Source: Epiperipatus broadwayi
Lineage: Eukaryota; Onychophora; Udeonychophora; Euonychophora; Peripatidae
Length of the DNA: 64,000 nt
NCBI GenBank assembly: GCA_028023455.1
Contig: JAQFVV010000027.1
Coordinates: 9,299,845 to 9,363,844 of the forward strand
Direction: 5' to 3'
Shown here: one piece after another, positions 51,101-56,502 of the stretch
Numbering within the stretch: the first letter of the stretch is position 1
Layout: each line of letters begins with the position of its first letter
Translations under genes and position numbers: made by a program
The notes under the pieces: generated by a model
Seen by the model: the letters and a program-made list of their open reading frames with translations, nothing else
Told to the model about the DNA's origin: nothing
The model's database searches: none

Positions 51101-53867
51101 ATGAGGCAGGGAAGAGATTGAAAAGTGGAAAGGTGAGAGGTTTAGATGGATGGGCAGCAGAGATGGTAATGAATTTAGGGCATAGAGCAAAAGCAAAGTT
51201 ATTATCATGTTTTAATAAAATGGCGAGAGGTTTAAATGGATGGGCAGCAGAGATGGTAATGAATTTAGGGCATAGAGCAAAAGCAAAGTTATTATCATGT
51301 TTTAATAAAATGGCACAGAAGACAGTTTTTCCAGTTAGTTGGAGTTATACAAGAATAAGGTTATTATTTAAAGGAAAGGATAAGGATCATAGAAAGTTAA
51401 ATAATTATAGACCGATAGCGGTAACATCAGTTTTATATAAAGTTTTCTCATATATGGTAGCTGGAAGAGTTGTAAAATGGATTGAAGAGAATAATGTAGT
51501 GTGGGAAATGCAAGGAGGTTTTAGGTCAGATAGGCATATAGGAGATAGTTTGTTTGTAGTTACACAACTTATGGAGATGAGTAGGAATTCAGGTAGATCA
51601 TTATATATATGAGTTTTATAGATGTAGAAAAAGCATATGATAGAGTAAATAGAAATAGGTTATGGGTAAGGTTAGCCAATTTAGGAATGGATGAAGCTTT
51701 AATAAATATTATTAAGAAATTATATGAAAATAATTATTATACTTACCAATTAGGGGATATAGAATCAGTTAAAGTTAAAAATGGGGTGGGATTAAGGCAA
51801 GGATGCCCTATGTTGCCTATTTTGTTTTTGTTGTTTTTGAGTGAAATGGAGAAAGCAATAGAAAGACTAGGAAGAGGGGTAGAGATACCATTAATAGGTG
51901 GCAAGGGAGTATATATTTTGTCGGGTCTTTTTTTTTTTGCAGATGATATCTTTTTGTGTGCAGAAAGAAGAGAAGATATGGAAATTATGTTGAGGACATA
52001 TGCAAGGATGGGTAAAGAGATGGAGATTAAATTTAGTGAAGAAAAATCATAATATAATGATGGTTAATACTGGGGAAAGAGAAGATGTAGAATTTTTATT
52101 GGGGGATATAAAGTTAAGTGTGGTGGATAGATATAGGTATTTGGGAATCATCTTATGTAATCAGGAAAATTGCTTAGATGAATGGGAGACAAAATTGGTA
52201 AATGAAGCAAAGAAAAGAAAGGGTTTGGTAAAGAAACTAACAGTATTTTCATATAATAAATATGATGTAGCTAGAATAGTATGGAAGGGAGTTGCAGTAG
52301 CAGGGTTAACATATGGTTATGATGCATTATGGGTTAGTAAAAGGATTTTAGATTATTTAGAGAAAGTACAAAGGGAAGTAGGAAGACATGCATTAGCTGC
52401 AGAGATGTGGACAGCAAAGGAGGCAATTCAAGGAGAAATGGGATGGTCAAGTTTTTATATGAGAGTTGCAAAAAGTAAAATGAAAATGTTTGGTAGGTTG
52501 CAGTTTATGGATAGTAAAAGAATAGCAAAAATAGTGTTCAATTGGGTTATGAGTAAAGGGCAGGTAACAAGATGGGTGAGAAAGGTAATGCGGTATGCGA
52601 AAGATTTGGATAAAGAATTTATATCAGTATACTTGTATAAAAGGTGGGATGATTGTGTTAGGAGGATTGTTGAGAGTTATAGTGGTAAGGAATGGGATAA
52701 AAGAATAGAAGCATTAATAAAAAATAGGGAGTTGGAGAGATGGAGAACTAGTATGGAGGGTAAGAAGAGTTTAAATATATATAAAAGTAAACGGAATATT
52801 GGATGCGAGTTAATTTATGATAATAGTAAGGAAGGTAGTTTATTATTTAAGGCTCGAATGGGATCTTTAGCAACAAGAGAATATACATATAAATGGAAAA
52901 CCATGGATAATTTAGTGTGCAAATTGTGTAAGGAAGGTATAGAAAATATTAGGCACCTGTTGATTGAATGTAAATGCTTGAAAGCAGAAAGGGTACAGAT
53001 AATGAAGTTATGGGAGAATAGACATGAACAAAGTGACTATACAGAAAGTGAGTTATTAGTTTTTATGTTGGGTTTGCGAAGAGATAAGGGGGATTTAGAT
53101 ATAAAGGCCATAGAGTTGACAAAGATTATGTTGTGGAAATGGTATGGTGCAGAATATGGGAAGACTTAAGAGTGGGGAATGGAGAATAAAATGGCTAACA
53201 GGTTTATCGGGGCATAATTGCCGAGATATTCTTGATTTCGTTTAAGGAGAAGCCAAATACATCACATCAGGAGAAGTCACAGCGCATTTCATCAACAGTT
53301 TCATGTAATCAGTGAACCACAACTAATTTTAAAAAAGGGAAGTTAGAGGACAAGATTTAAAAATTAATGAAAAAAAATTCTAAAGCTTTCTGGGGAAAAA
53401 AATGCATTTAAGTTTGCTTTTGTGATAGTATAAATAATAATTTTTCAAAGTGCTGTTTGTGATAAATTCATCTTAATATCTGTTAGATATTTGAAATTTT
53501 AATGTGAATACTGAAATATTTTTATTTCACTGTGCAATTTTTTTAACTTTAGAGAAAAGTTTTTTATTATCATATCCCTACACAAAGACTTGATAAAATA
53601 ATTTAAATTTCATTATTTTTTAATTCTGCATACTTTGTGTGTGTGTATGTATCTTAATGTTTTTTTTGTTTTTTTTATAGTTTTTCTATTTGTTTACACA
53701 TGTAAAATATCAAAAAACATTTGGCATCTTTTATCTGTGAAAATAAATGTTATGTTGTATGCTTTATAAATTTTATGCAATTTTTTATATATAGATTAAA
53801 TTATTACATTTTCAGTTTCTTAATCGATGACTGTTTATATCTCCATGAAACCAAAAAATTGGTTTAA
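11861..53867 (+). CDS. PGAP3: PGAP3/PER1-type GPI-remodelling phospholipase, 7 coding exons
   Basis: Post-GPI-attachment to proteins factor 3 is a multi-pass Golgi membrane enzyme. It removes the sn-2 acyl chain from GPI-anchored proteins so that a saturated chain can be attached. The exons are 11861-12151, 14476-14628, 14775-14837, 21182-21243, 33360-33493, 44677-44881 and 53816-53867. They join through canonical GT-AG introns with consistent phases to 960 nt (319 aa); vertebrate PGAP3 has 320. The N terminus is a signal peptide, followed by a Cys-rich luminal domain (YRDC, NNCS, CGEECKYNCMW). About seven membrane segments follow. CREST-superfamily residues are present: Ser157 and His161 (FWSAIFHTRD), Asp172 (KLDYF), and His287 and His291 (DAHSLWH). 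The start was chosen at the first in-frame Met of the exon, giving the signal peptide. An upstream non-coding exon is likely because an acceptor-like tract ends at 11846. The 42-kb span is due to repeat-filled introns. Confidence 0.93.
12395..12408. repeat. Poly-C tract in intron
   Basis: A run of about 13 C in AT-rich surroundings. Similar G/C homopolymers lie at about 35335-35346, 42799-42807, 49083-49099 and 60686-60702. Confidence 0.9.
12745..12868 (+). repeat. Composite of repeat family A joined to a LINE 3' tail
   Basis: Positions 12750-12787 match family A (GGCACTAGATAGGGATTTTA, then TGCACAAGCCTTCTGG). From about 12787 to 12868 the sequence matches, nearly base for base, the 3' end of the LINE at 53193-53270 (GGCTAACAGGTTTATC, GGGCATAATTGCCGAGATAT, TTCGTTTAAGGAGAAG, ATACATCACATC). 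The simplest reading is a strongly 5'-truncated LINE copy inserted into family A. Confidence 0.65.
13250..13388. repeat. Foldback repeat, ~40-bp arms
   Basis: ATAATCAATCTAAATAAGAT at about 13253, followed by TGAAACAAACA, pairs with TGTTTGTTTCA then ATCTTATTTAAATTGATTAT at 13348-13380. The interior ATCAATCCGGCTTTCGCTG and the right flank (GGACAAATAATTTTATATTG) recur at 56500-56830, so both are copies of one foldback family. Confidence 0.65.
13530..14080. repeat. Second foldback cluster with three copies of a short repeat
   Basis: Arms 13642-13730 and 13893-13979 are imperfect reverse complements (for example CCAGATGAAAACATGG against CCATGTTTTCATCTGG). A block around TTTCCTTCAGGCTAT occurs at 13553 (+) and 13822 (+), and inverted at about 14040 as ATAGCCTGAAGGAAA. 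Confidence 0.6.
14476..14628 (+). CDS. PGAP3: PGAP3 coding exon 2 (residues 98-148)
   Basis: The exon is flanked by acceptor TTTTAG and donor GTGAGT, with phase 0 on both sides. It encodes WPFVRMFGVQEPAS, the conserved WPF...QEPAS segment after the Cys-rich domain, and then the first membrane helix (FFSLLNGLAHFVMFF). Confidence 0.93.
14775..14837 (+). CDS. PGAP3: PGAP3 coding exon 3 (residues 149-169)
   Basis: This small 63-nt exon has acceptor TTTCAG and donor GTGAAT, phase 0. It encodes NAWFWSAIFHTRD, which carries the catalytic-type Ser157 and His161. The intron before it (146 bp) is by far the shortest in the gene. Confidence 0.93.
15080..17180. other. Unclassified, less AT-rich intronic tract
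   Basis: Composition is less AT-rich than the neighbourhood at 15860-16200 and 16970-17180, with no coding frame or tRNA-like promoter that I can defend. It includes a small perfect hairpin near 15541-15565 (GTGATCGA...TCGATCAC). It may be an old non-coding transposon, but I cannot place its ends. Confidence 0.3.
17755..17835 (+). repeat. tRNA-like SINE head (weak)
   Basis: TAGTAGGTAATGGCAAGG followed about 40 bp later by GCTGGGTTTGAACCC resembles an A box and B box of a tRNA-derived pol III promoter. No cloverleaf could be completed. Confidence 0.35.
18330..18990 (+). repeat. Tandem duplication, 2 x ~326 bp
   Basis: Two diverged copies are in direct order: TTTGATTTCTGTTTGAG at 18352 and 18678, GTGCTACAAT at about 18430 and 18755, AAAAGAAGGAAAACTTC at about 18522 and 18850, and TTTCAAGTAACCAAATTG at about 18614 and 18944. 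The short ORF on the minus strand of copy 1 is not conserved in copy 2. Confidence 0.75.
19049..19310 (+). promoter_or_regulatory. GC-rich islet with three CTCF-like motifs
   Basis: Within otherwise AT-rich intron 3 there is a 250-bp island with three related motifs on the same strand: CCGCTAGAGGCGCT at 19083-19096, CCGATAGGTGGCGC at 19161-19174, and AACCTAGGTGGCGC at 19243-19256. The spacing is about 80 bp. The core TAGGTGGCGC fits the known CTCF recognition core. GTCGTCTGCTA repeats at about 19227 and 19286. Open frames through it exist on both strands only because stops are rare in GC-richer DNA. It could also be a small tandem repeat without regulatory function. Confidence 0.4.
19320..20150. 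other. AT-rich intron with nothing recognised
   Basis: No ORF, repeat pair or RNA-like structure was noticed. Confidence 0.4.
20160..20690 (+). repeat. Second satellite-like array of family A
   Basis: GGCATCTATTGATTACTAAA near 20194 and GGCCTCTATTGATTGCTAAA near 20629 are in direct order, about 436 bp apart. In between lie the same internal blocks as the 4.4-5.0 kb copy (GATCATGTGATG, TTGAACTGGTTTCAG, AAGATCCAAAGCTCCTC, AACTAGTCTGGGAATATTGG). It is more diverged than the 4.4 kb array. Confidence 0.65.
21182..21243 (+). CDS. PGAP3: PGAP3 coding exon 4 (residues 170-190)
   Basis: A T-rich acceptor ending TTCAG precedes it and donor GTAAAA follows. The exon ends two bases into the codon for Arg190. 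It encodes KLDYFCALSLVLYSFYGLCA: Asp172 of the CREST metal site and a membrane helix. Confidence 0.92.
21290..21665 (-). mobile_element. Mariner-type transposase N-terminal remnant
   Basis: On the minus strand the conceptual translation includes INIKFCFKLGKTAFEIILTV and further on FKLFARFYYIKE. This follows the helix-turn-helix start of Mos1/mariner-like transposases (INIKF..KLGKTA). The part nearest 21290 (TCTCAGTGAAAAGGTAAC ... TTCACCAAAAA) recurs at 43868-43970 beside a second such fragment, and may be the terminal inverted repeat. The DDD catalytic domain is absent. Confidence 0.5.
22165..22280 (-). repeat. SINE-like head with duplicated B-box segment
   Basis: AATCAACAGTCAATCT...GACTGGATTTGAAAT occurs twice in tandem (about 22167 and 22203, period about 36). 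Read on the minus strand, TAGCCTGGTCTACAGGAG followed by TTTCAAATCCAGTC looks like A- and B-box-like tRNA promoter sequence, the B box being in the duplicated unit. Confidence 0.4.
22300..25250. other. AT-rich intron with local degenerate repeats
   Basis: No gene was seen. TTAATTCAAGCAAAATTATT-type blocks recur near 23393, 23470 and 23600 with spacing of about 80-130 bp. A second weak pair (CTTTTGAAAGCAACTTTGA near 24321 and CATTTGAAAGCAAGTTTGA near 24430) lies 110 bp apart. The 89-codon frame at 23958-24227 lies in a less AT-rich patch and shows no known domain or splice support. Confidence 0.35.
25260..26005 (+). other. Possible solo LTR or promoter-bearing repeat (weak)
   Basis: A TATA-like TATATAAAAAG at about 25271 is followed by about 700 bp ending in an AATAAA-type signal near 25984 (TTTAATAAATGTGTTTGTAA). 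Composition between 25300 and 25780 is less AT-rich. There is no duplicate in the window and no target-site duplication could be shown. Confidence 0.25.
26105..26240 (+). repeat. tRNA-like SINE head (weak)
   Basis: TAGTCTAGTTGACTAGATGG followed by CTAGGGTTTAAACC gives A-box-like and B-box-like spacing. The downstream body contains inverted ATATGATTAATATG/ATTAATCATAT pieces. Confidence 0.3.
26420..29780. other. AT-rich intron, no gene seen
   Basis: It contains a TG-rich microsatellite at about 28182-28214 and a weak B-box-like patch at about 29660 (CCAGGATCGAAGTCC). Nothing else could be supported. Confidence 0.4.
29792..30223. repeat. Foldback element, ~170-200-bp arms
   Basis: The left arm 29792-29960 and right arm 30021-30223 are reverse complements with a small indel: GTAAATACTTTTAAAACAG pairs with CTGTCTTAAAAGTATTTAC, AAGATAGCGACTTTTATAAA with TTTATAAAAGTCGCTATCTT, and CTTGATTTGGG with CCCAAATCAAG. 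The loop is about 60 bp. No ORF is present. Confidence 0.85.
30932..31531. repeat. Foldback element whose arms each carry a tRNA-derived SINE
   Basis: The left arm 30932-31156 is the reverse complement of 31319-31531, around a spacer of about 160 bp. The outer part of each arm is a SINE. On the plus strand (right arm) it reads TCAGGTAGGTCAGCAATATG, then AGATGGCAATGAGAG, then GAGTTCGAATCCCGCC, a good pol III B box. The same SINE occurs minus-oriented at 36527-36681 and 57255-57390. The inner arm sequence (GATAGCCAATCTTCATA) is unrelated to the SINE. Confidence 0.8.
31540..33355. other. AT-rich intron, no gene seen
   Basis: No supportable ORF. A short stretch near 32560 could translate to a LINE-tail-like WMDEIKK peptide, but there is too little to call. 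Confidence 0.35.
33360..33493 (+). CDS. PGAP3: PGAP3 coding exon 5 (residues 190-235)
   Basis: The acceptor is TTTTGCAG and the donor GTAAAA. The first base completes Arg190 and the last base starts Gly235. The exon encodes a membrane helix (CAFFFILFYIYHVGYLAFI) and the conserved RFDYGYNM motif followed by ANVTIG, as in vertebrate PGAP3 (RFDYGYNL, ANVAIG). Confidence 0.93.
33670..34920 (+). mobile_element. Penelope-like element remnant: RT end plus GIY-YIG endonuclease
   Basis: The order of parts matches Penelope-like retroelements. First comes YFTVNRNFYKIMEG (33850-33905), equivalent to the YFTFNGKFYKQIEG segment before the GSPLSP box, here degraded. Next is the catalytic RYVDDCL (YVDD at 34012-34023), in another frame. 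A linker follows (SASYKVAALRNYCYR, then GYSDKFVKSIL). Finally a frame at 34450-34920 holds the endonuclease: GVVYIIPC and YIGQS spaced as in GIY-YIG nucleases, then SALYIHEKDTGHTINFDEAK and a C-terminal RRIKESLLLKIYD. In Penelope-like elements the GIY-YIG domain follows the RT. Frameshifts separate the pieces and the 5' RT part is missing. It lies within PGAP3 intron 5, just downstream of an exon, in sense orientation. Confidence 0.8.
34920..35630. other. AT-rich intron, no gene seen
   Basis: It contains a C-rich homopolymer at about 35335-35346. It may include the 3' non-coding end of the Penelope-like element, but no boundary was identified. Confidence 0.35.
35640..36060. repeat. Family A copies in inverted arrangement
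   Basis: Positions 35640-35770 read as family A on the minus strand (CATACAGTAATGCCACCCAA..., TGCATAAAATCCCTAT). Positions 35776-36057 read as the plus-strand unit (GGAGCCTTGGATCTGAGAG, CACCTAGATCTTAAGATCTA, TTTTATGCACAAATCTTC, GATGATCATGTGATGTTT). Confidence 0.6.
36527..36681 (-). repeat. tRNA-derived SINE nested in the LTR
   Basis: It carries the same CAGACTTTCACACGACCCAC and TGATACACCTAAACACATA-type order as the copy at 30950-31020. The right LTR lacks it: there GAGTAAGAATACAACTAATT is uninterrupted. Its flanks here show AGAAT on both sides, a possible short target-site duplication. Confidence 0.65.
36763..36932. repeat. Small foldback (MITE-like) element nested in the LTR
   Basis: Arms 36797-36849 and 36872-36924 are almost perfect reverse complements (GCAAAAAAGTGAAGCTTATT against AATAAGCTTCACTTTTTTGC), with a 22-bp loop. 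The other LTR lacks it. TATTTTAATT appears on both sides, consistent with a target-site duplication. Confidence 0.75.
37579..37592 (-). other. Polypurine tract of the gypsy element
   Basis: On the minus strand AATAAAGGGAGGGA lies directly before the TG that starts the 3' LTR. This is the expected primer site for plus-strand synthesis in LTR retrotransposons and fixes the element's orientation. Confidence 0.65.
37700..38700 (-). pseudogene. Integrase region of the gypsy element (broken)
   Basis: The minus-strand translation gives GDRVIIPAEGRQRILKLLHE, then GHPGIVCTKVQAHSYGWWPG (about 38575-38690). This is the typical start of a gypsy integrase with the HHCC-type zinc domain. Further on, VGPINGKILFILTDVYSKWA is equivalent to the core entry (D at the first acidic position). 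About 38220-38270 encodes GITHICTDELL and TPFHRQ, corresponding to the third core block. In-frame stops break it. Confidence 0.65.
38702..39353. repeat. Foldback repeat with ~150-bp arms plus a third arm copy
   Basis: The left arm 38702-38853 is the reverse complement of 38896-39043 (AGATTGGTTTCTGCTTCTGG against CCAGAAGCAGAAACCAATCT; GAGCTCGCAAAAATAAGCTC against GAGCTTATTTTTGCGAGCTC). The loop is about 42 bp. A third, direct copy of the right arm starts at about 39269. CTGAACTTAGTTCAG followed by TGGATTGAAA (39110-39165) links it to family A. It sits inside the gypsy pol region. Confidence 0.8.
40294..40720 (-). pseudogene. Reverse transcriptase region of the gypsy element (broken)
   Basis: It encodes YPVSNVREILAGLKKASHFT, then KQNLNSAFHQIPV, the strongly conserved gypsy RT segment (YP...D.LL..L.....F.K.DL.SA.HQIP). 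The catalytic YxDD box is degraded: a shifted frame reads LLYDILISADSEEMLLKNC near 40310-40375, so one of the two aspartates is missing. It is not functional. Confidence 0.75.
40919..41212 (-). pseudogene. Retropepsin-like protease region of the gypsy element
   Basis: The frame contains GIDSGLWISITSEKDWNAL, which fits the aspartic protease motif D-S/T-G followed by hydrophobic residues and a Trp as in gypsy PR domains. It lies between the zinc knuckles and RT, where the protease belongs. Confidence 0.55.
41375..41475 (-). pseudogene. Gag zinc knuckles of the gypsy element
   Basis: The minus-strand translation gives CYYCGKYGHRAKDC (a perfect CX2CX4HX4C) followed by CFKCEIKGHLS, a second knuckle that ends in a stop before its last Cys. 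Confidence 0.8.
41985..42700 (-). repeat. Additional LTR-like stretch
   Basis: It shares TTTAGGCTTACAAAAAAACA, AAATAAGATCGGGACGATCTG and a following CTTCAGATTCTGAAACATC region with the two LTRs, but is otherwise different. It could be the 5' LTR of a related subfamily or a separate solo insertion. Confidence 0.4.
42964..43582 (-). repeat. 5' LTR of the gypsy element
   Basis: This 619-bp copy has TG...CA ends on the plus strand (TGTTTTTAACTTCTAACTC ... TATATATTTCA). It is free of the insertions seen in the partner LTR. The shared parts look about 90 percent identical by eye. Confidence 0.8.
43866..44420 (+). mobile_element. Mariner-type transposase remnant (second copy)
   Basis: The plus-strand translation gives GIKFSYKLDKTGTETLEVIQ, then (with frame changes) VSQKNVF..FARFYDG, the start of a Mos1/mariner-like transposase. 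The flank GTCTCAGTGAAAAAGTGATTG, with TCAAGCTGCC and TTCACCACAAAAATTTTAAGG, recurs at 21293-21405, where the transposase part is in the opposite orientation. That fits terminal inverted repeats. Confidence 0.5.
44677..44881 (+). CDS. PGAP3: PGAP3 coding exon 6 (residues 235-303)
   Basis: The acceptor is TTCATTAG and the donor GTAAAA. The exon starts in phase 1 (completing Gly235) and ends two bases into Ser303. It encodes two membrane helices and LLELGDFPPIWWIFDAHSLW followed by H, including the His287-x3-His291 pair of the active site. Confidence 0.93.
45127..46000 (+). mobile_element. LINE remnant (RT palm to C terminus)
   Basis: It encodes GIKIRYRFDGRIFNLNRLKA, then LDLQYADDCAIF (the YADD catalytic box, about 45240-45270). 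In shifting frames it continues with FKYLCSFISTKMDLNVEIHY and AAAAFDKLK (the FxYLGS...I..R...A..AF..L region). The end is GRLPKRVFYRELKHEF, then YKD.LKDILKKYNF. This order is typical of an invertebrate non-LTR retrotransposon. Multiple frameshifts and stops make it dead. The clade is not assigned. Confidence 0.75.
46016..46262 (+). repeat. Well-preserved unit of repeat family A
   Basis: It contains the full order of family A blocks: GATCTAGGTGCAGTGCTCTC, CCAAGGCTCCTCACTGACGA, AGCCAGAAACTAGTCTGGGG, GGCACTAGATTGGGATTTTG, TGCACAAGCCTTCTGGCATT, CTTGCACTGAGTGGTATTAC, GTTTAATAACAATTATGAGG and TGATCATGTGATGTT. Confidence 0.75.
47940..48460 (-). mobile_element. Antisense LINE C-terminal fragment
   Basis: The minus-strand frame encodes NYRYSLCKDKKKNIEYLFLE, then CRMLKKKQDKLYKERRN. 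The CX2C...E.LFLEC spacing matches the C-terminal zinc-binding segment of LINE ORF2 proteins, and equals VCKLCKEGIENIRHLLIEC in the LINE at 50790-53300. Upstream, RKLLFLMQRRRL.ILEKRDK parallels LLFKARMGSLATREYTYK there, so this is the same family. It is inserted in the RTE remnant in reverse. Confidence 0.6.
49083..49099. repeat. Poly-G tract
   Basis: About 15 consecutive G within AT-rich LINE remnant sequence. Confidence 0.9.
50025..50135 (+). repeat. tRNA-derived SINE head (Pro-like)
   Basis: CTACCACAGTTGGTAGAGCA is a good A box and D arm. TTTGA-CTTGGGA-TCGAG forms an anticodon arm with UGG in the anticodon position (proline-like). CCTGGATCAATTCTGG is a B box/T arm. A non-tRNA body with CTCAAACTTCTTATGAACTC follows; that body motif is shared with 10995 and 62010. 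It is a SINE rather than a tRNA gene, because the acceptor stem cannot be closed. Confidence 0.6.
50680..50760 (+). repeat. Partial copy of repeat family A
   Basis: AAGCCAGAAACTAATCTGAG, then GGTAATCACTAATTACTCAA and CTTACAGC follow the family A order in diverged form. Confidence 0.5.
50790..53300 (+). mobile_element. LINE (non-LTR retrotransposon), RT to 3' end, nearly intact
   Basis: Three overlapping open frames (51019-51612, 51609-52052, 52000-53169) together give one ORF2-type protein broken by two frameshifts. In order: KLNNYRPIAVTSVLYKVFS, QGGFRSDR, FIDVEKAYDRVNR, GVGLRQGCPMLPILF, GLFFFADDIFLCAER (catalytic FADD at about 51936-51947), RYRYLGIIL, then a C-terminal CKLCKEGIENIRHLLIEC. 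The first break is in an ATATATATGA tract near 51607, the second in GAAGAAAAATCATAAT near 52045. The 5' part (endonuclease) is missing. The 3' end continues to about 53300, shown by the match at 12787-12868. It is the youngest-looking element in the window and sits in PGAP3 intron 6 in sense orientation. Clade not assigned. Confidence 0.85.
51135..51314 (+). repeat. In-frame 90-bp tandem duplication in the LINE
   Basis: Positions 51135-51224 are repeated at 51225-51314 with one visible change (TTTAGATGG against TTTAAATGG). The result is a 30-residue duplication (RGLDGWAAEMVMNLGHRAKA...) ahead of the RT palm. A smaller 40-bp duplication lies at about 50866-50931. Confidence 0.9.
53300..53815. 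other. End of PGAP3 intron 6, no feature
   Basis: AT-rich, with a short TG run near 53640. The branch/pyrimidine region before the final exon is weak (TTATTACATTTTCAG). Confidence 0.4.
53816..53867 (+). CDS. PGAP3: PGAP3 terminal coding exon (residues 303-319)
   Basis: The acceptor is ACATTTTCAG. The first base completes Ser303, then FLIDDCLYLHETKKLV and a TAA stop. This matches the end of vertebrate PGAP3 (SFLEDDSLYLL...) in sequence and length. The phase fits the previous exon exactly, which supports this short exon despite its size. Confidence 0.88.
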
Positions 53868-54720
53868 ATTGTCCGCATAATGCCATATTTCACTTGCCTC
53901 AAAGTTTTCCTGCTTGAAGAAACCAGAAGACAGACAGCCTGGATTCTCGACTCAGAAATATAATTTTTTTTTAAAAAACTTATAAAGCAGATTTAAAACA
54001 ACAATGTCCCAGGAATAATAACATATGTAAATATACAATATTTAAACATAGTTTTTCTATTACTGTTGTGCAGTTTATATATATAAATTTTTTTTTAGCA
54101 AGATTGTATTGTAAAAAGAGCTTCCATATAATTTATTTTATATATATTATGATAAAGAGTTTAAATTTTATTTAAATTTTTATTTGAATGTAGATTGTGT
54201 TGAATTTGTAGTTGTATTTGAACCCAGGCTTGCCAGCATATACATATTTTTTTTAGTCAGTGTGATATTAAGAAGAAGCAGCAACGACTTTGTAAAATGT
54301 TGTAACACCATCACCGACAAACAATAGTAATTGCTATGACCACTTCGTTCACTGTTTTCTTATATGCATGTGTCATTCATGTTACAAACACACATTCATT
54401 TGTTTAAAATGAAGATTATTATACGAAATCATTATTTTTTTTAAAATTGTATCTAAGCTTTCAAGAAAATCAAATAATTACAATAACTAAATAGATGTAT
54501 GCACATTATATATGCAAAAACATTGATAGTTTTCATTTATAGACAAATATAACTATCAATATAATGGTGAAGTATACAAAAATAAATCATTGCTTTTTTG
54601 TGCATTAAATGATCATTACATCATTAAAACCACTATAAACTGATTATTTAAGATTTTGCAGAGTCACTAAATCTGCTTTCCAAGAGTGAATCTTGATAGA
54701 AAAAATGTCGTACGATGATA
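53868..54720 (+). other. Probable PGAP3 3' UTR and downstream sequence
   Basis: It follows the TAA stop. No strong unique poly(A) site can be chosen, because AATAAA-like strings are frequent in this composition. No other feature was recognised. Confidence 0.35.
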
Positions 54721-54725
54721 TATAT

Positions 54726-54895
54726 CATTAGAAACCAGTTAACACCTAAACATACCAATATAGATAGTAATCAATATTTCTCACTGTTGTTAAGGCAACC
54801 ACTCTCCTTTTAATAATAAGTGTTGCCTTGACAACAATGAGAAATATTGACTACTATCTATATTGGTATGTTTAGGTGTTGACTGGTTTCTAATG
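54726..54895. repeat. Foldback element, ~75-bp arms
   Basis: The left arm 54726-54801 (CATTAGAAACCAGTTAACAC ... GTTGTTAAGGCAAC) is the reverse complement of 54820-54895 (GTTGCCTTGACAAC ... GTGTTGACTGGTTTCTAATG). The loop is about 18 bp. It lies downstream of the PGAP3 stop, possibly in its 3' UTR. Confidence 0.85.
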
Positions 54896-54899
54896 GTTA

Positions 54900-56490
54900 C
54901 CTATCCCATTTAGCTTTAAGCATTATTTCACTTATTAATGATATATATATGTTTTTAATGATTTAATCTGTAGGTGTTGCAACTGTCATGCGACTTTAAT
55001 GATAACATATCGTCTTTTAAATAAATATATCAAAATCATTACTAAGGCATTTATCAGGCTAGAGATTGTCATATTAATATTAGATATAGAGTACACTATG
55101 TTTATTACTATAAATTTCAATCATATGTGTTCTATTAAATGTATGCATAATTGAAAATCTTGAATATTTCTCTCTTGATATCTTCATTTGTGTGAGGAAG
55201 ACTGATATTTAGCAGATTTTCATTTATATAATTACGAAGAGGCTTATTCAAAAAAAAAAGCCAAAGTCATTATATTCATAGCCATTTAATCCAGACCAAA
55301 ATGAATATAATTGAAATTTTGCAACACAATATAGAAACTTTCATATTGGATAAACTCAAGTAACAACAAATTTTGAAGAACATGTCTACCCTGAAAATGC
55401 CTATTACCTATCAATGGATGATAGAGGATGACCACTATCACACATTTAATACATTTGATTTTTAACTTTAAAATTATTGTTAACTAATTTAGAAGATAAT
55501 AAGTTATAATTAATAATAAAATTCATTGATTGTTAACTAATTTCTAAATATAAACTGATTATTATTTATGATCTATCACATGACTTTCAGTCTTTTTTTT
55601 TATTTTTCTCTGGATATATAACTATTGTACATGCATTTCTACTGAAAAGACACATGGTAGCACAGTGAAACAAGTTGGTCATATTTGCTGTATTTGTTCT
55701 GTTAAAGTGTTCCCATGATAATTGTTGATTTTTACTTACAAATCGGTATATATTAGAGAATGGTACCATTATAAATGTTTATTAATCAAATAAGAAATGG
55801 TTTATAAGTTTATACAATCCTGATTTGATTTTTTTTATATACACTATTAGAACATCATTTCATCATCGATCAGATACAAGATTTTTTATGGGATTTCTAT
55901 AAGTTTTTGTGTATATATACATTACATGTGTATAGGTATGTATATACATATAATGTGTAGAATAGATTTAGTCATAAATATTTTGCAATAATTAAGAAGT
56001 AAAACAAAGATAATTTCAATTTTTATTCAATAAATGTATAATTATTTTGACCTTTTTCTTTTGCTGTTATTAAGAAATAATGTTTCACTTTGAAGTTTTG
56101 TTTATAAACTTAATGTAATCTCAAAATATGTTATCACTCTACTTTTGATTTCACTAGTAGATATTCATAACAAAGTATTCATTTCAGTTCTAGTACTTTT
56201 CATGAACCCAACAGCTTTTTTTTGCCTTGACAATTTAGCTTTGTGTCGACAAGTTTCTGAATAGGTTCCCGGTTGAAAAAAAATATTATAAATATCTCAG
56301 TTTGGTTAATTAATAATGGAACCAGTGCTTAAACTAAGATGCTGATCATGTGATTTATAAAAAAAAAATAGATTGATTCATTGAATGAACAATTCCATTC
56401 TTTTGTAAATTAGAAAACATTATATAACTTCAATCCCAAATTGCAGTAAGCAGAGGTATTTACTACAAAGGATTCTTGAAATAATAATTC
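54900..56490. other. AT-rich intergenic/3' region, nothing recognised
   Basis: Only short low-complexity frames were seen. Confidence 0.4.
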
Positions 56491-56502
56491 CTATCCTTAA
56501 AT

